Positions 33,246-44,912 of a DNA stretch of 64,000 bases are shown here, piece after piece (the stretch's first letter is position 1; each line of letters begins with the position of its first letter). Under the pieces are notes generated by a model, which ran no database searches, was not told the origin of the DNA, and was given only the letters and a program-made list of their open reading frames with translations. A program made the translations under genes and the position numbers. The stretch covers positions 23,020 to 87,019 of the forward strand of contig JAAAJB010000071.1 in assembly GCA_016098155.1 (NCBI GenBank), given 5' to 3'. The DNA comes from Actinomortierella ambigua (lineage: Eukaryota; Mortierellomycota; Mortierellomycetes; Mortierellales; Mortierellaceae).

Positions 33246-33292
33246 TTATTCTTCGGCGCGTACCTGTCCACGGTCTACGAGACGCGGGATAC
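33246..33292 (+). repeat. Degenerate dispersed repeat, copy 2
   Basis: This is the partner of the block at 32553-32600: GGCGCGTACCTGTCCACGGT against GGCACGTACCTGTCCGCGAT. Most differences are transitions. A weaker third relative may start at 31537 (TTGGCACGTACTTGCG). Confidence 0.5.
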
Positions 33293-34496
33293 TGCCTATT
33301 TCTGGGCCAACTTTGTGCTTCGGCTATCTACAATAGCAAAGTCCTAGAATGTGCAAGCGGCAACCTTGTACTGGCCGAATAGCTGGCAAGTCGTTTAAGC
33401 CATCAAAGCGAGGCAACAGATGAGGAGTACAGAGGTCGACTGATATAAAGTTGCTTCTGACAGTGGAACAGACTACGTAGTGTAGAAGAAGGATGTCGAT
33501 AAGCTACACAAAGGCCATAAGCTCTCTAGGTTTGGAGATGGCGGTTTTTTCACAGGCGCAAGCAGGTGAAGCCAACATCGACTCAGTCTTCCTCCTTGAC
33601 GCATGACTACTCAGGGCCCAATACCAATCGCCCAACCATGATGTGCTAGAGGTAGTCAAACCAAAGCGCTTGTGGCCCTCCCACTTTGTAAGACGATTAC
33701 CAGGCAACACAAGGTATGGGCTGCCTCATTAAGAGTCAAAGAGTGGGGCTCCATGCGACCCCCCCTTCGCTAAAAGCTAATCCAAAGTCAGGCACATCGA
33801 AGGGGCACAGGCAGGTAATGAGCGAGCTAGTTGCATGTGGTACTTGCAATATTGATCAAGAGCATGCCGTGGCTTCCTCCTCTTGACGGATAAGTCTTCA
33901 AGGTATGGCCAACAGCAGGTAGGGTGATGCAGGAAGCGATCCCCTAAAAAAACTTGCGAGTCGTTTGCCATCGTCGTTCAACCTTTGGTTCTGCGTTGTG
34001 CCTTGAACCAGTGGAGGATTGTCTGTGCGCGCCCCCCCCCCCTCTCTCCACCCTACCCCACAAGAGTCAGTGGCACATCGTCAAATCATCCAAGATTTTG
34101 CCACCACTTACGCCAAAAGTGACTGTCGAGGAGGGCCCGGGGCACTCGTAAGCATGCCACGAGGCCGTAGCAGCAGCAGCAGGCAGCTGGACTCGCTTCG
34201 TGTCTGTCCCGTCGGCTCCTTCTCGTAGCATGGCACAAAATCTCCGCCAGCCTGGCTTCACCGCCAGCTGTGACATTTTTTTTTTTCCCTTCTCAGTCCT
34301 TTCCATCCTTCCAAGAAGGAGCCCCTATCCCCACCTGTCTCTCTTTCTGTACAACTCTCTTTATTTCCTTGGGTCCGCTCCTCCTCCCCCACCTCTCTCC
34401 CCCATTCCTCTTCTCTCTCTTTCTCCCTCTTGGTTGGTGCCAGATCCAGGATCTCGATCACTCAGCCAATTTGCTTGTCGCTTTGTCAGCCTTCTC

Positions 34497-37400
34497 ATGT
34501 CTGGCCAGGCCTCATTCATTGCGCCGACCAGTGTACTGAAGCCATTTGCATCCACCGCAGCATCCACTGCCATCGCCTCGCCCCCTTCCTCGTCCTCAGA
34601 CCAGCCACAGCTTGCATTCCTAAATCGCACCTCTACAGCCGCTTCCTCTAGCGAAGAAGTCAACCGCAACGGTATTGATCGCAGCAGGAGTACCTCCTCT
34701 GTTCAGTGCCAATCCACCAGACAGCCGGCCTCTGATTCCTCGTCAACCCCTGCGACATCGTTAGACACCGGCAGCAGTAATAACAAAGGGGCACTCGCCC
34801 CAGCAGCGTCGTCGTCGGCCAGCGACAACAGCAACGTTGGCCATTCTTCGTCACCTTTGAATGCGGACAGGGAACTCTCGTCCGATCCGCAGAATGCCTC
34901 TGGTGTAGCATGGAGCCAATGGACAGAGCGACTGCAGGATCATCTTCGCGCATTCTTCTCGATGCATCACAAACTGTTTGACCTAGTCGCCTTCTACGTT
35001 GTCATGTTTGCTATCAATGGCCAAATGACCTCTCTGCCGACCCGTCTCGAGTGGATCGGTTTCTGTGTCCAGTCGATTGTGGCGCTGCGACGAGCCTTCC
35101 AGACCTCCATCAAACATGGCCTCGGTCTGACATCGTTCTTGGGCATGCTCGATTTGCTGGTTGGCCAGCTCTTCTTGCACCAGGATCGATTCCTGGGACT
35201 ATTGCCAACTGTGGCCAATATTCTCGTGTATTTCTATGTTATCAATCTCACGCGCGGTCTAGTCTTTGGCGACTCGGTCTCGTGCCTGCTCTGGTTTCTT
35301 TTTGGACTCGTCGATATTTACAGGAAAGATCCATCATCGGCCAACCTACTCGACCTGACACCATACAAGGTGATCCCTGTCCACACTGTTGGCTTTGGAC
35401 TCTACATTCTCATGTCGGAACTCGTCGAGGTTATGCTGCATAGTGGCGAGCCAGAGCTTGTCCAAGGCCGGTACCTGACATATTCGGGCGGACAGAAGAA
35501 TGGATCGGGGTCCTCGAGGTAAGACTTCCCAGCAGCGTGTGTTATTGTAATTATGTTTGTGAGGCAAACACAAACGGACTATCTCTTACACTGCCTCATG
35601 TATTCATCTTTCTCTTTTCTTTTAGGCGATCGAATGCATCTGATCCGTCGTCTAGTCATCTCCGGTTCGAACTTTGTATTACTGAGATTACGCCGTTCAC
35701 TGTGTCCTTTTGCCTCAACACCCTTTCCGACCCGCTCTCTGTTCAGGATCCCGATGCTTCGGCTGCCTCTGCTTCCAACCCAACCTCTCCACTGCCATCA
35801 TTACACTCGTCTCCCGCGATTTTGCCATCCTCAATCCAAGCATCAGAATCACTAGGAGCAGGTGCAGCAAAGAAGAAGTCTGGATCAGATGGACAAGTGG
35901 GCACAAAATCGGCGCAGCCATTGAATGGAAACAGCAAAGGATCGCGGCAGCGACCAGGCCAGCCCACACCCACCCCAGGCACCTCACGGATCGTCTCGAC
36001 AGCCGACATTGCTGTTCACGTCAACTACATCCCGTGGCGAGAAGTGCTTTATCATTATCCCGACCAGCAAAGTTTTATGATTTATGGCCTCACACCATCA
36101 ACCGACTATGAGATTGAGATGAAGGTGTATCCATATTCGAGCTTTGTGGCCCGCGTGGGAACAAAGGCAGCACCTCGTAAGTGGCAGTGCTCTAAGATCA
36201 AAGGATCGAGATTTTTTTTTATGCGGCTTTGTTCTTCTTCACAGGAACTCAGCAATTGTCGCGACCCTCTATTTTTTTTCTTTCAAATATCTAGCCGGCA
36301 TGTCGTCTCCGTTCAAACCACTCGAGACATCGGAAGCTGTGGAAACACCATTCAAAGCAACCAAAGGGCGGAAGAACAAAAAAAACAAAAAAGATCATGA
36401 AAAAAATGTCGACGCCGCTCCCATCACCAACTCGAATATCCCCAGTACCAACGGAACCCTATCTTCAAATCTGCATGACCCTTACCCCAACATCCCTCTA
36501 TCGCCAAGTGGTGCCAGAGCCATCAGGGCCTCCTCGCCATCTGCCCCATCAGGATTATCAGGATCCAGCAAGTCGGCATCATCACTGTGTGCGTCAGGCC
36601 ATGCCCCTGAAAATCTGCAGCGGACCAAGGAGGGGCAGGAGGTGGCATTGGCCTCCCCATTAAGTCCATCGGCGACACCAGCAGCAACATCAGCAGCATC
36701 ACCATCTCTGCCTAAGGATCCTCGAGAAGAGGAGATGGAGCGACTGCGAGCCTCGATCCAAGCCTCTGTAACAGCTATCCAGGCGTCAAAGGCGAGTCTC
36801 AAGAAGCAGAAGCGGGACCAAGCAAAGAGCGAGGCGTTACTGCGGCAGGAGATGGAGGGGCTCGAGCGCGGTCAGGCCAAGGCAGCGATTCAGGACCTGA
36901 AGCGGCGTCAAAAGCTGTCGTTCTTGCAAGAGTCGATCAAACAGACACAGGCGGCGGCATCGTTGTTGTCTCAAGAGTTGCGGGACCTAGTCGGGTCGCA
37001 GCAACTGGGGACGGGGCGGTACCATGGGGCCCAAATGGACTCGGTCGAGCAAGGGATGGTCAAGATGAACGAGGCGATCAAGGCGATTGAGCACCAGGAG
37101 AAGCAGGAGATCCAGCAGTGGAATAAGGAGAACCGGCAGCTGCAGCAGGAGATCAAGACGCAGGATGCGGAGCAGCAGCAGTGGCGCACCAAGGCCGAAA
37201 AATTCCAGGAGGCCGAACTCGCGCCGTTCCAGGTGCGCCTCCAGCGACTGGAACAGCAGCAGGTCGTGTGGGAGGTCGCGGCAGAGGCGAGCCGGGACAA
37301 ACAGAAGCAGCAAAAACATGGGCAAAAGGGCCATCATGGCGGTGCCCGTGGTCTGCATGACCATGCCCTGGCCACCCTCGAGAAGGAGGTGGAGCAGCTA

Positions 37401-37850
37401 CGCGAGTCGACCCGACAAATAGAGGCCTCCATCCTGACGCTCAAGACCCAGAACATGGAGCTTAGAATGCGCGTGAGCCAAGAGGTTGAGGTCTGGGAGA
37501 GTTTGGAGGAGCGGCGCGACAGTGGTCGTCAGATGGCCCACCGATACCACCATTCCCGAAGTCGAAGCTCAAGTCGAAGCGGTAGTTCCTCATCACGTGC
37601 TAGTGGAGTGAATGGGTTTTCGCCCACACTCTCAGGAAGTTACGTGTCGTCGGTCGCTGGGGGTGTAGTAGGCACTAGCGCTAGCGGAAGTGGTGGTAGC
37701 GTAGTAGCATCACGGTTTGGCGCTGGAGCGGACCTCTGGTCAAGCTCGCCCTTTGGGTTTGTCACTACACTGTCGCCCACGGTTGCTTCACCTCAGCTCA
37801 AGTCGATAAGCTCCAACTCGAGTTCGTCGTCCAAGCAGCCCCAACAATAA
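34497..37850 (+). CDS. AcrB-like membrane protein with FN3-like region and long coiled coil
   Basis: Exons 34497-35518, 35626-36176 and 36295-37850 give 1,042 residues. The start MSGQASF is preferred over an in-frame ATG at 34230 because the sequence between them is a pyrimidine-rich tract typical of 5' UTRs here. After a Ser-rich N-terminus come about four hydrophobic segments (residues 155-178, 210-250, 258-276, 290-310). Next is a beta-rich, FN3-like region with VSFCLNTLSDPL, DIAVHVNYIPWREVLYHYP and SFMIYGLTPSTDYEIEMKVY (about 350-520). A charged Ala/Gln/Glu-rich coiled coil covers about 672-930, followed by a Ser/Arg tail. This order matches the fungal AcrB (ubiquitination network signalling) family as I recall it. 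The biochemical activity is unknown. Confidence 0.7.
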
Positions 37851-38113
37851 CATTAAAAGATGAAAAAAAAAAATAGCGCTCACCCTCTTCCCCTCCTGGA
37901 AGTTGTTGAAACTTGCAGGCGCGGCGGATAGAGTCATCATTTCCGGGCTGATTGATGTTGATGGAAAATTGAAAAAGCTTGCCGCAGGCTTGCAGGCGAA
38001 GCAATTTTGGTGCAGTTTAAATCTCTCCTTTCTTCCATTTCTTTCTTTTCCCACACATCGTCCTCTCCCCCCCTTCCTTCCCACAGTTCTCTGCGAGAGC
38101 ATTGACAAACCAC

Positions 38114-40654
38114 ATGAAGGACTACTCACTTCCCACGGTGGTCAGCCTCCCAAAACTGCCACCGCCCATGGCTTTCGATAAGAAGGAGGCCTCGACGACC
38201 AAGGCAGCTGCATCCCCGGTGACCGAGGCAACTGCATCCTCAAGTACCACAACCGAGCCGGCCGCTGAAGCCCAGGCAGCCTCGTCTGACGATGATTACG
38301 ACATGCTTGACGACGAATACGACCCTGTAGCCATGCTGGAGGTCAAGGTCGGGGACATGACCTTGGCTGATGTTGTCTCTCGAGGGGTCAAGGCGACTAG
38401 CCCTATGATGGAGATTGACACCACGATACCTTCCGAGAACACACAAGAGCAGCAACAGCAGCAGCCTGCGGCCACGCACCCATTCACTGATGCCATGAAC
38501 AAGGAGGCAGATGAGCAATTGGATTGTGACAATCTGACATTCACCGAAAACATGGCCACAACCTTCCGTTCCACCAAGGATGCCCGTCTCGATTTTTTCT
38601 TTGAGGTGCTTCAGAAGACTGAGCCCTCGACAATTCAGCGTCTGGCCCATGAATCGTGGCGGGTATCTCCATTGGACACCCTCCGTCTCATGTTCCAGCT
38701 GCGTTCGATCCTGGATGGCAAGGGTGAGCGCCAGGGGTTCTACAGCTGCCTCGACTACCTCCGCCGCGAACATCCCAAGACCTTGCTCTACAACCTGAGG
38801 TTCGTGCCTGACCACGGTTACTGGAAAGATCTCCTCAACTGGCTCGTGTTTCTGGTCCGCGAAGACAAGTCCCTGGGCTATCGGGCCACGTCTGCGACAC
38901 GAATGAACAAGACCGGAGAAGACTCTGTCAGTCGCTCCCGTCGTCCTCGTCATTCTGGACGTGGAAGTGGACGTGGAAGTGGACGAGGACGAGGACGTGG
39001 CCGTGGCCGCGGCCGCGGCCGTGACACTGGTCGTGGTGGCGGCCGTGACCTTGATCGTGGTGGCGGTAGTTCCTCCATGACTCGAGCCCTCCTGACGCCT
39101 GCACAGATTGAGCGCATCGAACGCGCCTCCAAACGGGCCAAAACGGAGGAGGAGGAGGAGGCGGCGGCGGCGGCGGATAAGACTGGGGAAGAGACTGAGG
39201 CTGAGACCGAGACCGAAGCTGAGGCCGAGATGGAGGCCGAGGCCGGCGAGGGCGCTACTGCTGTAGAGAGCGAGGAAGAAAAGGTGAAGCGGGAGTGGGC
39301 CGAGCAGGCGGCGGAGAACCAGCGTCAGCACGAGGCTCGTCAAAAGCAAGAGTCGGAGGAGGCACGCAAGCTACGCCATGAAAAGACCGCGAAGCGGCTG
39401 CAGCGGGCGCGAGACCAGTTTGAGAACGATGCCTTTTACCGTGCCGTGCACATCGAAGTAGCCCGACTCTTTGCACGGGCCCTCCAGTACGACAAGGCCA
39501 GGATGGAGGCTGGCAAGCCGCTGACGCTGGTGGCCAAGTGGTGTCCTTCGTTGGATCAGTTCCACGATAAGCACACGCTGATTGCGACGACGATTGCCCA
39601 GATCCTGTACCCTGATCGCTTGGCCAACGAGGATCATGAGACGTACGTCCGTCGCATTCGGCAGCTGCTCCGGACAGAGTACTATGTCCCACTGCGCAAG
39701 GCGACACCGGTGCTCGAGATGTTTATGTCGGCTGGCAAGTGGGAAGAGATCCAGTACTCGCGTGTGCCTGCGATCGCGATGAAGCAAACAAAGCCCCTCT
39801 TTGAGCTGCACGATGCGCTGCGGTTCAAGGAATACCTGGACTCGGTGACCAAGGGTGAGAAGACGATCGCAGCGGCCGCGCTGATGCCGCACGAGCTCGT
39901 GGTCGAGTCCCGCTCGGCGCGCTGCTTGTCAGTTGATGACTCGAAGCGTCGCACGATGGAGCTGCAGTGGCAGTCGTATGTCGATCGGCTGAAGAAGAGT
40001 CCCGGCAAGTTGAACAGCTGCATGGCAATGTGCGATGTCAGTGGGTCGATGAGTGGTACGCCGATGGATGTGGCGATTGCGCTGTCGCTGCTTCTGTCGG
40101 AGCTGACGGAGCCGCCGTTTAACAGTATGATCTTGTCATTCTCTGCCTCGCCCTTGATCCACAAGGTGAAAAAGGAGGCCTCTCTAGTCGACAAGGTGCG
40201 CGACCTGGAGAAAATGGAATGGGGCATGAACACGGACTTGAAAAAAGCCTTTGAGTTGATCCTGGACGTGGCGGTCAAGAACAAGCTGGCGCCGGAGCAG
40301 ATGGTCAAGACCCTCTTTGTGTTTTCGGACATGGAGTTTGACACGGCCGTGTGCGGGGCGCGAGGATCGGGCAAGGCCGTTCCCTTCACAAACTACAATG
40401 TGATCAAGGGGTTGTTCGAGGCCAAAGGCTACCGGCTGCCCCAGATTATTTTCTGGAACCTTCGCGCGTCGGTGTCTGGGAACAAGCCCGTTTTGGCGAC
40501 TCAGCCTGGCGTTGGTATGATCTCGGGTTACAGTGGTATGATGATGAAGGTGTTTCTGAAGGGCGACGACCTGCTCGAGATGCTCGACCCGATCCGCCTT
40601 ATGGAGGCGTCCATCAACGGCAAAGCCTTTGCCAAGCTCAAGGTCATTGACTAG
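38114..40654 (+). CDS. DUF2828 protein with von Willebrand A-type MIDAS and RG-rich insert
   Basis: A single exon encodes 846 residues from ATG at 38114. An acidic, Ala/Thr-rich N-terminus (about 1-150) is followed by the DUF2828 core: TENMATTFRSTKDARLDFFF, LRLMFQLRSILDGKGERQGF, then VPDHGYWKDLLNWLVF. An Arg/Gly-rich insert (about residues 274-320) and an acidic/basic charged stretch (to about 430) interrupt the core. The C-terminal part is a vWA fold: MCDVSGSMSG at about 641-648 is a DxSxS MIDAS motif, and FVFSDMEFD near 737 supplies the later Asp. The family is widespread in plants and fungi and of unknown function, related in layout to TROVE-vWA (Ro) proteins that bind RNA. The RG insert suggests RNA binding, by inference. 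Confidence 0.85.
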   Translation: MKDYSLPTVVSLPKLPPPMAFDKKEASTTKAAASPVTEATASSSTTTEPAAEAQAASSDDDYDMLDDEYDPVAMLEVKVGDMTLADVVSRGVKATSPMMEIDTTIPSENTQEQQQQQPAATHPFTDAMNKEADEQLDCDNLTFTENMATTFRSTKDARLDFFFEVLQKTEPSTIQRLAHESWRVSPLDTLRLMFQLRSILDGKGERQGFYSCLDYLRREHPKTLLYNLRFVPDHGYWKDLLNWLVFLVREDKSLGYRATSATRMNKTGEDSVSRSRRPRHSGRGSGRGSGRGRGRGRGRGRGRDTGRGGGRDLDRGGGSSSMTRALLTPAQIERIERASKRAKTEEEEEAAAAADKTGEETEAETETEAEAEMEAEAGEGATAVESEEEKVKREWAEQAAENQRQHEARQKQESEEARKLRHEKTAKRLQRARDQFENDAFYRAVHIEVARLFARALQYDKARMEAGKPLTLVAKWCPSLDQFHDKHTLIATTIAQILYPDRLANEDHETYVRRIRQLLRTEYYVPLRKATPVLEMFMSAGKWEEIQYSRVPAIAMKQTKPLFELHDALRFKEYLDSVTKGEKTIAAAALMPHELVVESRSARCLSVDDSKRRTMELQWQSYVDRLKKSPGKLNSCMAMCDVSGSMSGTPMDVAIALSLLLSELTEPPFNSMILSFSASPLIHKVKKEASLVDKVRDLEKMEWGMNTDLKKAFELILDVAVKNKLAPEQMVKTLFVFSDMEFDTAVCGARGSGKAVPFTNYNVIKGLFEAKGYRLPQIIFWNLRASVSGNKPVLATQPGVGMISGYSGMMMKVFLKGDDLLEMLDPIRLMEASINGKAFAKLKVID

Positions 40655-41647
40655 AAGAAAAGAAAGGTGGATTCGCGTCCTGCCCCCCTCCCCTACCTTC
40701 TCTTTCTTTGTTCCCTTTGACCATGTACAGATTTGCTTTTCAATAGTATAGTTCCATGTATAGTACCCCCCTCCACGAAGGAAAAAAAAAAGCTTTTATT
40801 ACTTGCGAAAGACTGTTGGGCTGTGTATTGTTATGACCTGGCTGAGGTTGCAGTAGAGCATCAATGATCTATCTCTGATAGCCTGATATAGCGGTGATCA
40901 TAACTGTTGGGACGTTGGTGGCGGGCACGGACTGAGAGGTGAGTGGGGGGGGGCGGAGGAGGAATGATGTCTTGTATTCATTTTGTTGGAACAAGAGACA
41001 AAAGACAGGGCAGGAGACAGTGAGACAGAGAAGAGGAGGCAGAGAGAGAGGAGAGAGAACCTGAACCGACCTGTGTCTGTTTGAAAAAGTGTAATAAATA
41101 TTGTGCAGGTACAGCAGCACTGTACAGCAGTAGTATACACCTTATTGTGCCTGAGCAGAATATACGACGTGCTCATTCATTTTGAATTCGCTCTTCATCC
41201 ATTGCCAGGATCTCCTCCCTCCTTCCCTCCCCCTACCCTCGCCGTCAACGCATTCGACTGACATTCGACTATCTCTCATCCGAGGACCAGTGCGCATCTC
41301 TGTGTGTTTTTTCATTGTCTCCATTTCTCGCCTCCTCCCAGCCCACCCACCCCTGCGGCACACTTGATACATTATTGTCTTCCACAACGCCCGGTCTTTC
41401 TTTCTCCGGTTGCACGACCCCTTCCCCCCTTTCCCCTCCCTCACCTTCCCTCATTTTCTCTCTCCTCCATTAGCGTGGTTGCCATTGACATCCGTTAGAG
41501 ATTAGGCCCATTGCATTCTTCGACCTCTCACCCCTGCAGCGCCAAAGTTCCTGTCTTTTGTTTCCCTCCCTCCCTCCTCCCTCCCTCCCTCCCTCTCTTT
41601 CCGCCATCCCTCAGAAAACAAAAAGAAAGAAAAAAAATTCATAGAAA
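40655..41647. other. Intergenic, promoter of the receptor-like pseudokinase gene
   Basis: No gene is supported. The last 450 bp (41200-41640) are strongly pyrimidine-rich with CCCTCCCT-type repeats, ending with an A-rich stretch directly before ATG at 41648. Confidence 0.5.
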
Positions 41648-44600
41648 ATGGCCGCCACAGTCCCAAAGGTTGGCTACCCATGCCTGGCCAAGGGTCCAAA
41701 CGACAAGGCGTTCCTGGTGGGCATCCCTCTGGAGAGTTCGACGCGCTCGGCAGCACTGAATACGACCGTCTACTCGCTCCAGTCTTACACAATGGACCGG
41801 GCGACGGTGGATTTTAGCAACTCGACTAAATCGAGTTTCCAGCCCAACCAGTTCACCAACGCTCAGCCGGCCGATACCGAGGCCAAGATCTTGAACAACA
41901 GTCGGATGGTGTGTGCTGCCGATAGTGCAGGCACGTTTGCATTCATCTTTGGCGACAAGGTGTTCTTCGACAACCCAGGCGCTGGCACAAGGACGGTCGT
42001 TTCTGGGTGGAATGAGACCTTCTCTGTTGCCTCGATCCCACAGGTCCTCTGGGCCAACGGCCCTGGCCAATTTGAATGGCTCGGCGTAGTTAATAGCCAG
42101 TGGACCAAGGTCAACCTCTCTCCCCAGGGCATCTCGTCTGCTACCTTTCCGTAAGTCTTGCACTTTTTTTTCTTCTTTCTTTCTTTTCTCTTTTGGGTTG
42201 TTGAGACAAGAGACAGGGGCCTGCGCTTTTCTTTTGCCATGCGGGTGTTCGCTATCACATCCTTGTCACTGGGGACCATCAATGCGAAGGAGAGAGAGCA
42301 CGAAACAACAACAAAACACAGGCTCCTCTCTCTCTTTCTCTCTCTCTCTACCAGATGATGTGAAAAAGAGAGAAGGTTTGTATGTGTGGACTTTTTGCTC
42401 TCGCTTTTTTTTTTCTTCCTAGTGCAAGTTTTCTGCATGTCTGAGCCAACGGGCAGTCGAAGAGAAGTGCACGTCTGGGGGGGAAGGAAAGGGGAGAAAA
42501 GCTGAAGGAGAGGGGGGGGGGGGGGGTGATTGATTGCTCTCACAACAGCAAATTCCCTATTCATTTGCAAGCTTGCTATTTTTTACTCATCTTGTGGTAC
42601 AGCTGCACACAGCAGCACACGCCGGAGGGGGGAGAGAGGGGTAGTTTGTGCTGGGTGTTTTGCCGTGCTGTACAGATGGTGGTATCTTCTCGTCCTTCCC
42701 AAGTGTCTATCTTGCTTGTGATGGTGTTGTTTCCATGGATGCACTGCCACACTATCTCACATGCGGATGCCCGGCCGGTCCACCCCTTCCATCTCATCAT
42801 ACACGCACGCGCATACACACACACACACACCACGTAAACACACGCACACACAGCATCTACTTTCTTCCTTACTGTCTCTCTGACCCTTTTTTTTTGGTTC
42901 CATTTCAAAACAATAGAAATATCGATATTCCAACGACATCTTCGGTGTATTCGATTGTACGACAGGGATCAACATCGACAGCGCCAAGCGGCGTCTCGCA
43001 ATTTGTTGTTGTGTCCCAGGATCCAACGGTGAAGGACCGAACACTGAATGTGGCGGCACGGTTTACGCTCGCGTCGGCAAACAACAGCGCAACGCCATCG
43101 ACTGCGCTGAGCTTCCCGTCGGAAGACTTGCGCTATTTCAACTTTTATGCCGCCAGCTCGAGTTCCGATGGTGATGCTCAGTACTACTTCTTGACCGTGT
43201 TCCCCCAGAACACTACCGAGAACCCTGTAAGTTTATCGATCATTCTTTTTCTTCTGTTTTCAAATGGTCGTGACTCTCCACATTACTTATCGACTTCTTC
43301 TTCTTCTTCTTCTTCAAAAATTGAAATCTAGCTGACAACGACGCTGTCACTCAAGAACCAGGAACAAGCCTTCTACAAAAACTCGACACGGTTGGTCCAA
43401 GCAGGCCAAGTGCCGGCCATCTTCGACCACGCCGCATCGATGCTCTTGGGAGCCGACAGCAGCAACAGCAACTTCCTCGTCTACGGCGGCAAGACACTCA
43501 CGGGCGGTCCCGACCAAACCAACTGGGACTTCGGCATGGCGACCGTCTTCACCGAATGGATCCGCCCACAGGAGAATGGCTATCTGATCCTTGCCCCGGG
43601 CTCGCTCGAAAACCCCAGCAACCAAGGCTCCTTCTCCATCTATCGCCCGCCCCACCCAGGCCAACCTGCCGACGCCGACAGCAGCGGCTCCCTCTCCACC
43701 GGCGCCATCGTCGGCATCGTCATCGGCGCCATCGCCCTCCTTGTCTTTGCCATCCTCTTTGTCTTCCTCCACCGCCGCGGCCAGCGGATCAACAAGAAGG
43801 CCAAGGAGCAGGAGGGTCTTGGCATGGCCGTGCGGGACATGCATGCCAAGGAAGCAGCGGGAGGCGCCGGAGGCGCAGGAAGCCGAGGATCAGCCTCGGT
43901 CGCAGGAGGTCTTTATCCACCCGGTGGTCGGTTCGGCTCCCAACGGTCGTTGGTCGGGTCCGAGGCCGCCATGTCCGAGGCAACGACGGCACAGCAACAA
44001 CAACGGCCTGTTGAGAACCTAACGCTACGTGTGCCCATCGTCCGGTACGATGGCAAGGACGTGGCGCAGTCGGTGCCCAACGCGCCGGTGGGCGCCGTGA
44101 TCCTGTCGCAGTACCGACTGGGCCAGACGGCGCTCTCGTCGCGGATGGTGGTGATCCAGCTCGGCGAGAACGTGGACACGGCCGAGTCGGTGACGCTGAA
44201 ATGGGTCCGCGACGAGTTGATCTGGCAGCGTGAGGCGGCCATGTTGAACCACATTGTCAACCCGGCCAAGGTCGTCGGTCTCCACCATACCCTGATCATC
44301 CCCGCAGCCCTGGAATGGCGCCATGTCTTGGTCCTGGATGCCCACGAGACCACGCTGGATTTCTTCATGTCGACCCAGCCAGGTCGTCGCCTGCCCAGGT
44401 CCGACCAGCGCGAGATCGCCAAGGCCCTGTTCGGTGGGCTGGTCTGGTGCCATGAAAAGGACGTTGTCCATCTCTCCATCTCGACCTCGTCTCTGGTCCG
44501 CAACGAAGAGGACCGCTGGGTCCTCTGGTCCTTTGGCGGCTCCCGCTTCCTGAACGAGGTCGTCGGCCCGCGCCAGGGCCACCATATTGGCTTTGAGGAT

Positions 44601-44912
44601 GGCTCGATCGACCGCAACCTGGCCCCTGAGCTCCTCCGCGCCAGGACCCAGCGCCGTCTGGACGAGACCTTGTCGGCGACCTCGATGGATGCCTGGGCTG
44701 CCGGTTGTGTCCTGTTTGAGATCTTGACCGGCCAACCTCTCTTCCGCACCGTCGAGGCTGCCGAACAGGCCAGTATGGGTCTTTTCAATGCCTGGCGCGA
44801 TCGCCTGGCCGAGGTCCATGACCCTGAGGAACGTCGTGTCTGTGAGGGCTTGCTCGTCCTGGACCCAGCCTATCGCATGGACTTGTCGAGCGCTGAGGCC
44901 ATCTTTGTCTAA
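41648..44912 (+). CDS. Single-pass receptor-like pseudokinase
   Basis: Exons 41648-42150, 42917-43226 and 43332-44912 give 797 residues. Residues 1-390 form a Ser/Thr/Asn-rich, beta-type ectodomain with many N-x-S/T sites. One membrane helix (about 394-417, GAIVGIVIGAIALLVFAILF) is followed by Arg-Arg and a Gly/Ala-rich linker. The C-terminal 320 residues have a protein-kinase order: SVTLKW (Lys561, VAIK-like), REAAML (Glu572, helix C), then HLS at 651-653 where active kinases have HRD, SFG at 671-673 in place of DFG, APELL, and a helix F region with SMDAWAAGCVLFEILTGQPL. The catalytic and metal-binding Asp residues are missing, so phosphotransfer is unlikely. No clear N-terminal signal peptide is seen, so membrane insertion may use the internal helix, or an upstream exon is missing. 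Confidence 0.82.

Larger units (their letters stand above)
32048..34496. other. Gene-poor accessory region with degenerate repeats
   Basis: No gene is supported over 2.4 kb. The segment holds two degenerate related blocks (see repeat entries), a CAT/CAC microsatellite, and a pyrimidine-rich stretch (34266-34440) upstream of the AcrB-like gene. Open frames are short and their composition is not protein-like. Confidence 0.5.

Noticed and set aside
38240..39349. Long minus-strand open frame of 369 codons
   Set aside because: Shadow of the DUF2828 gene; the plus-strand frame has a MIDAS motif and family blocks.
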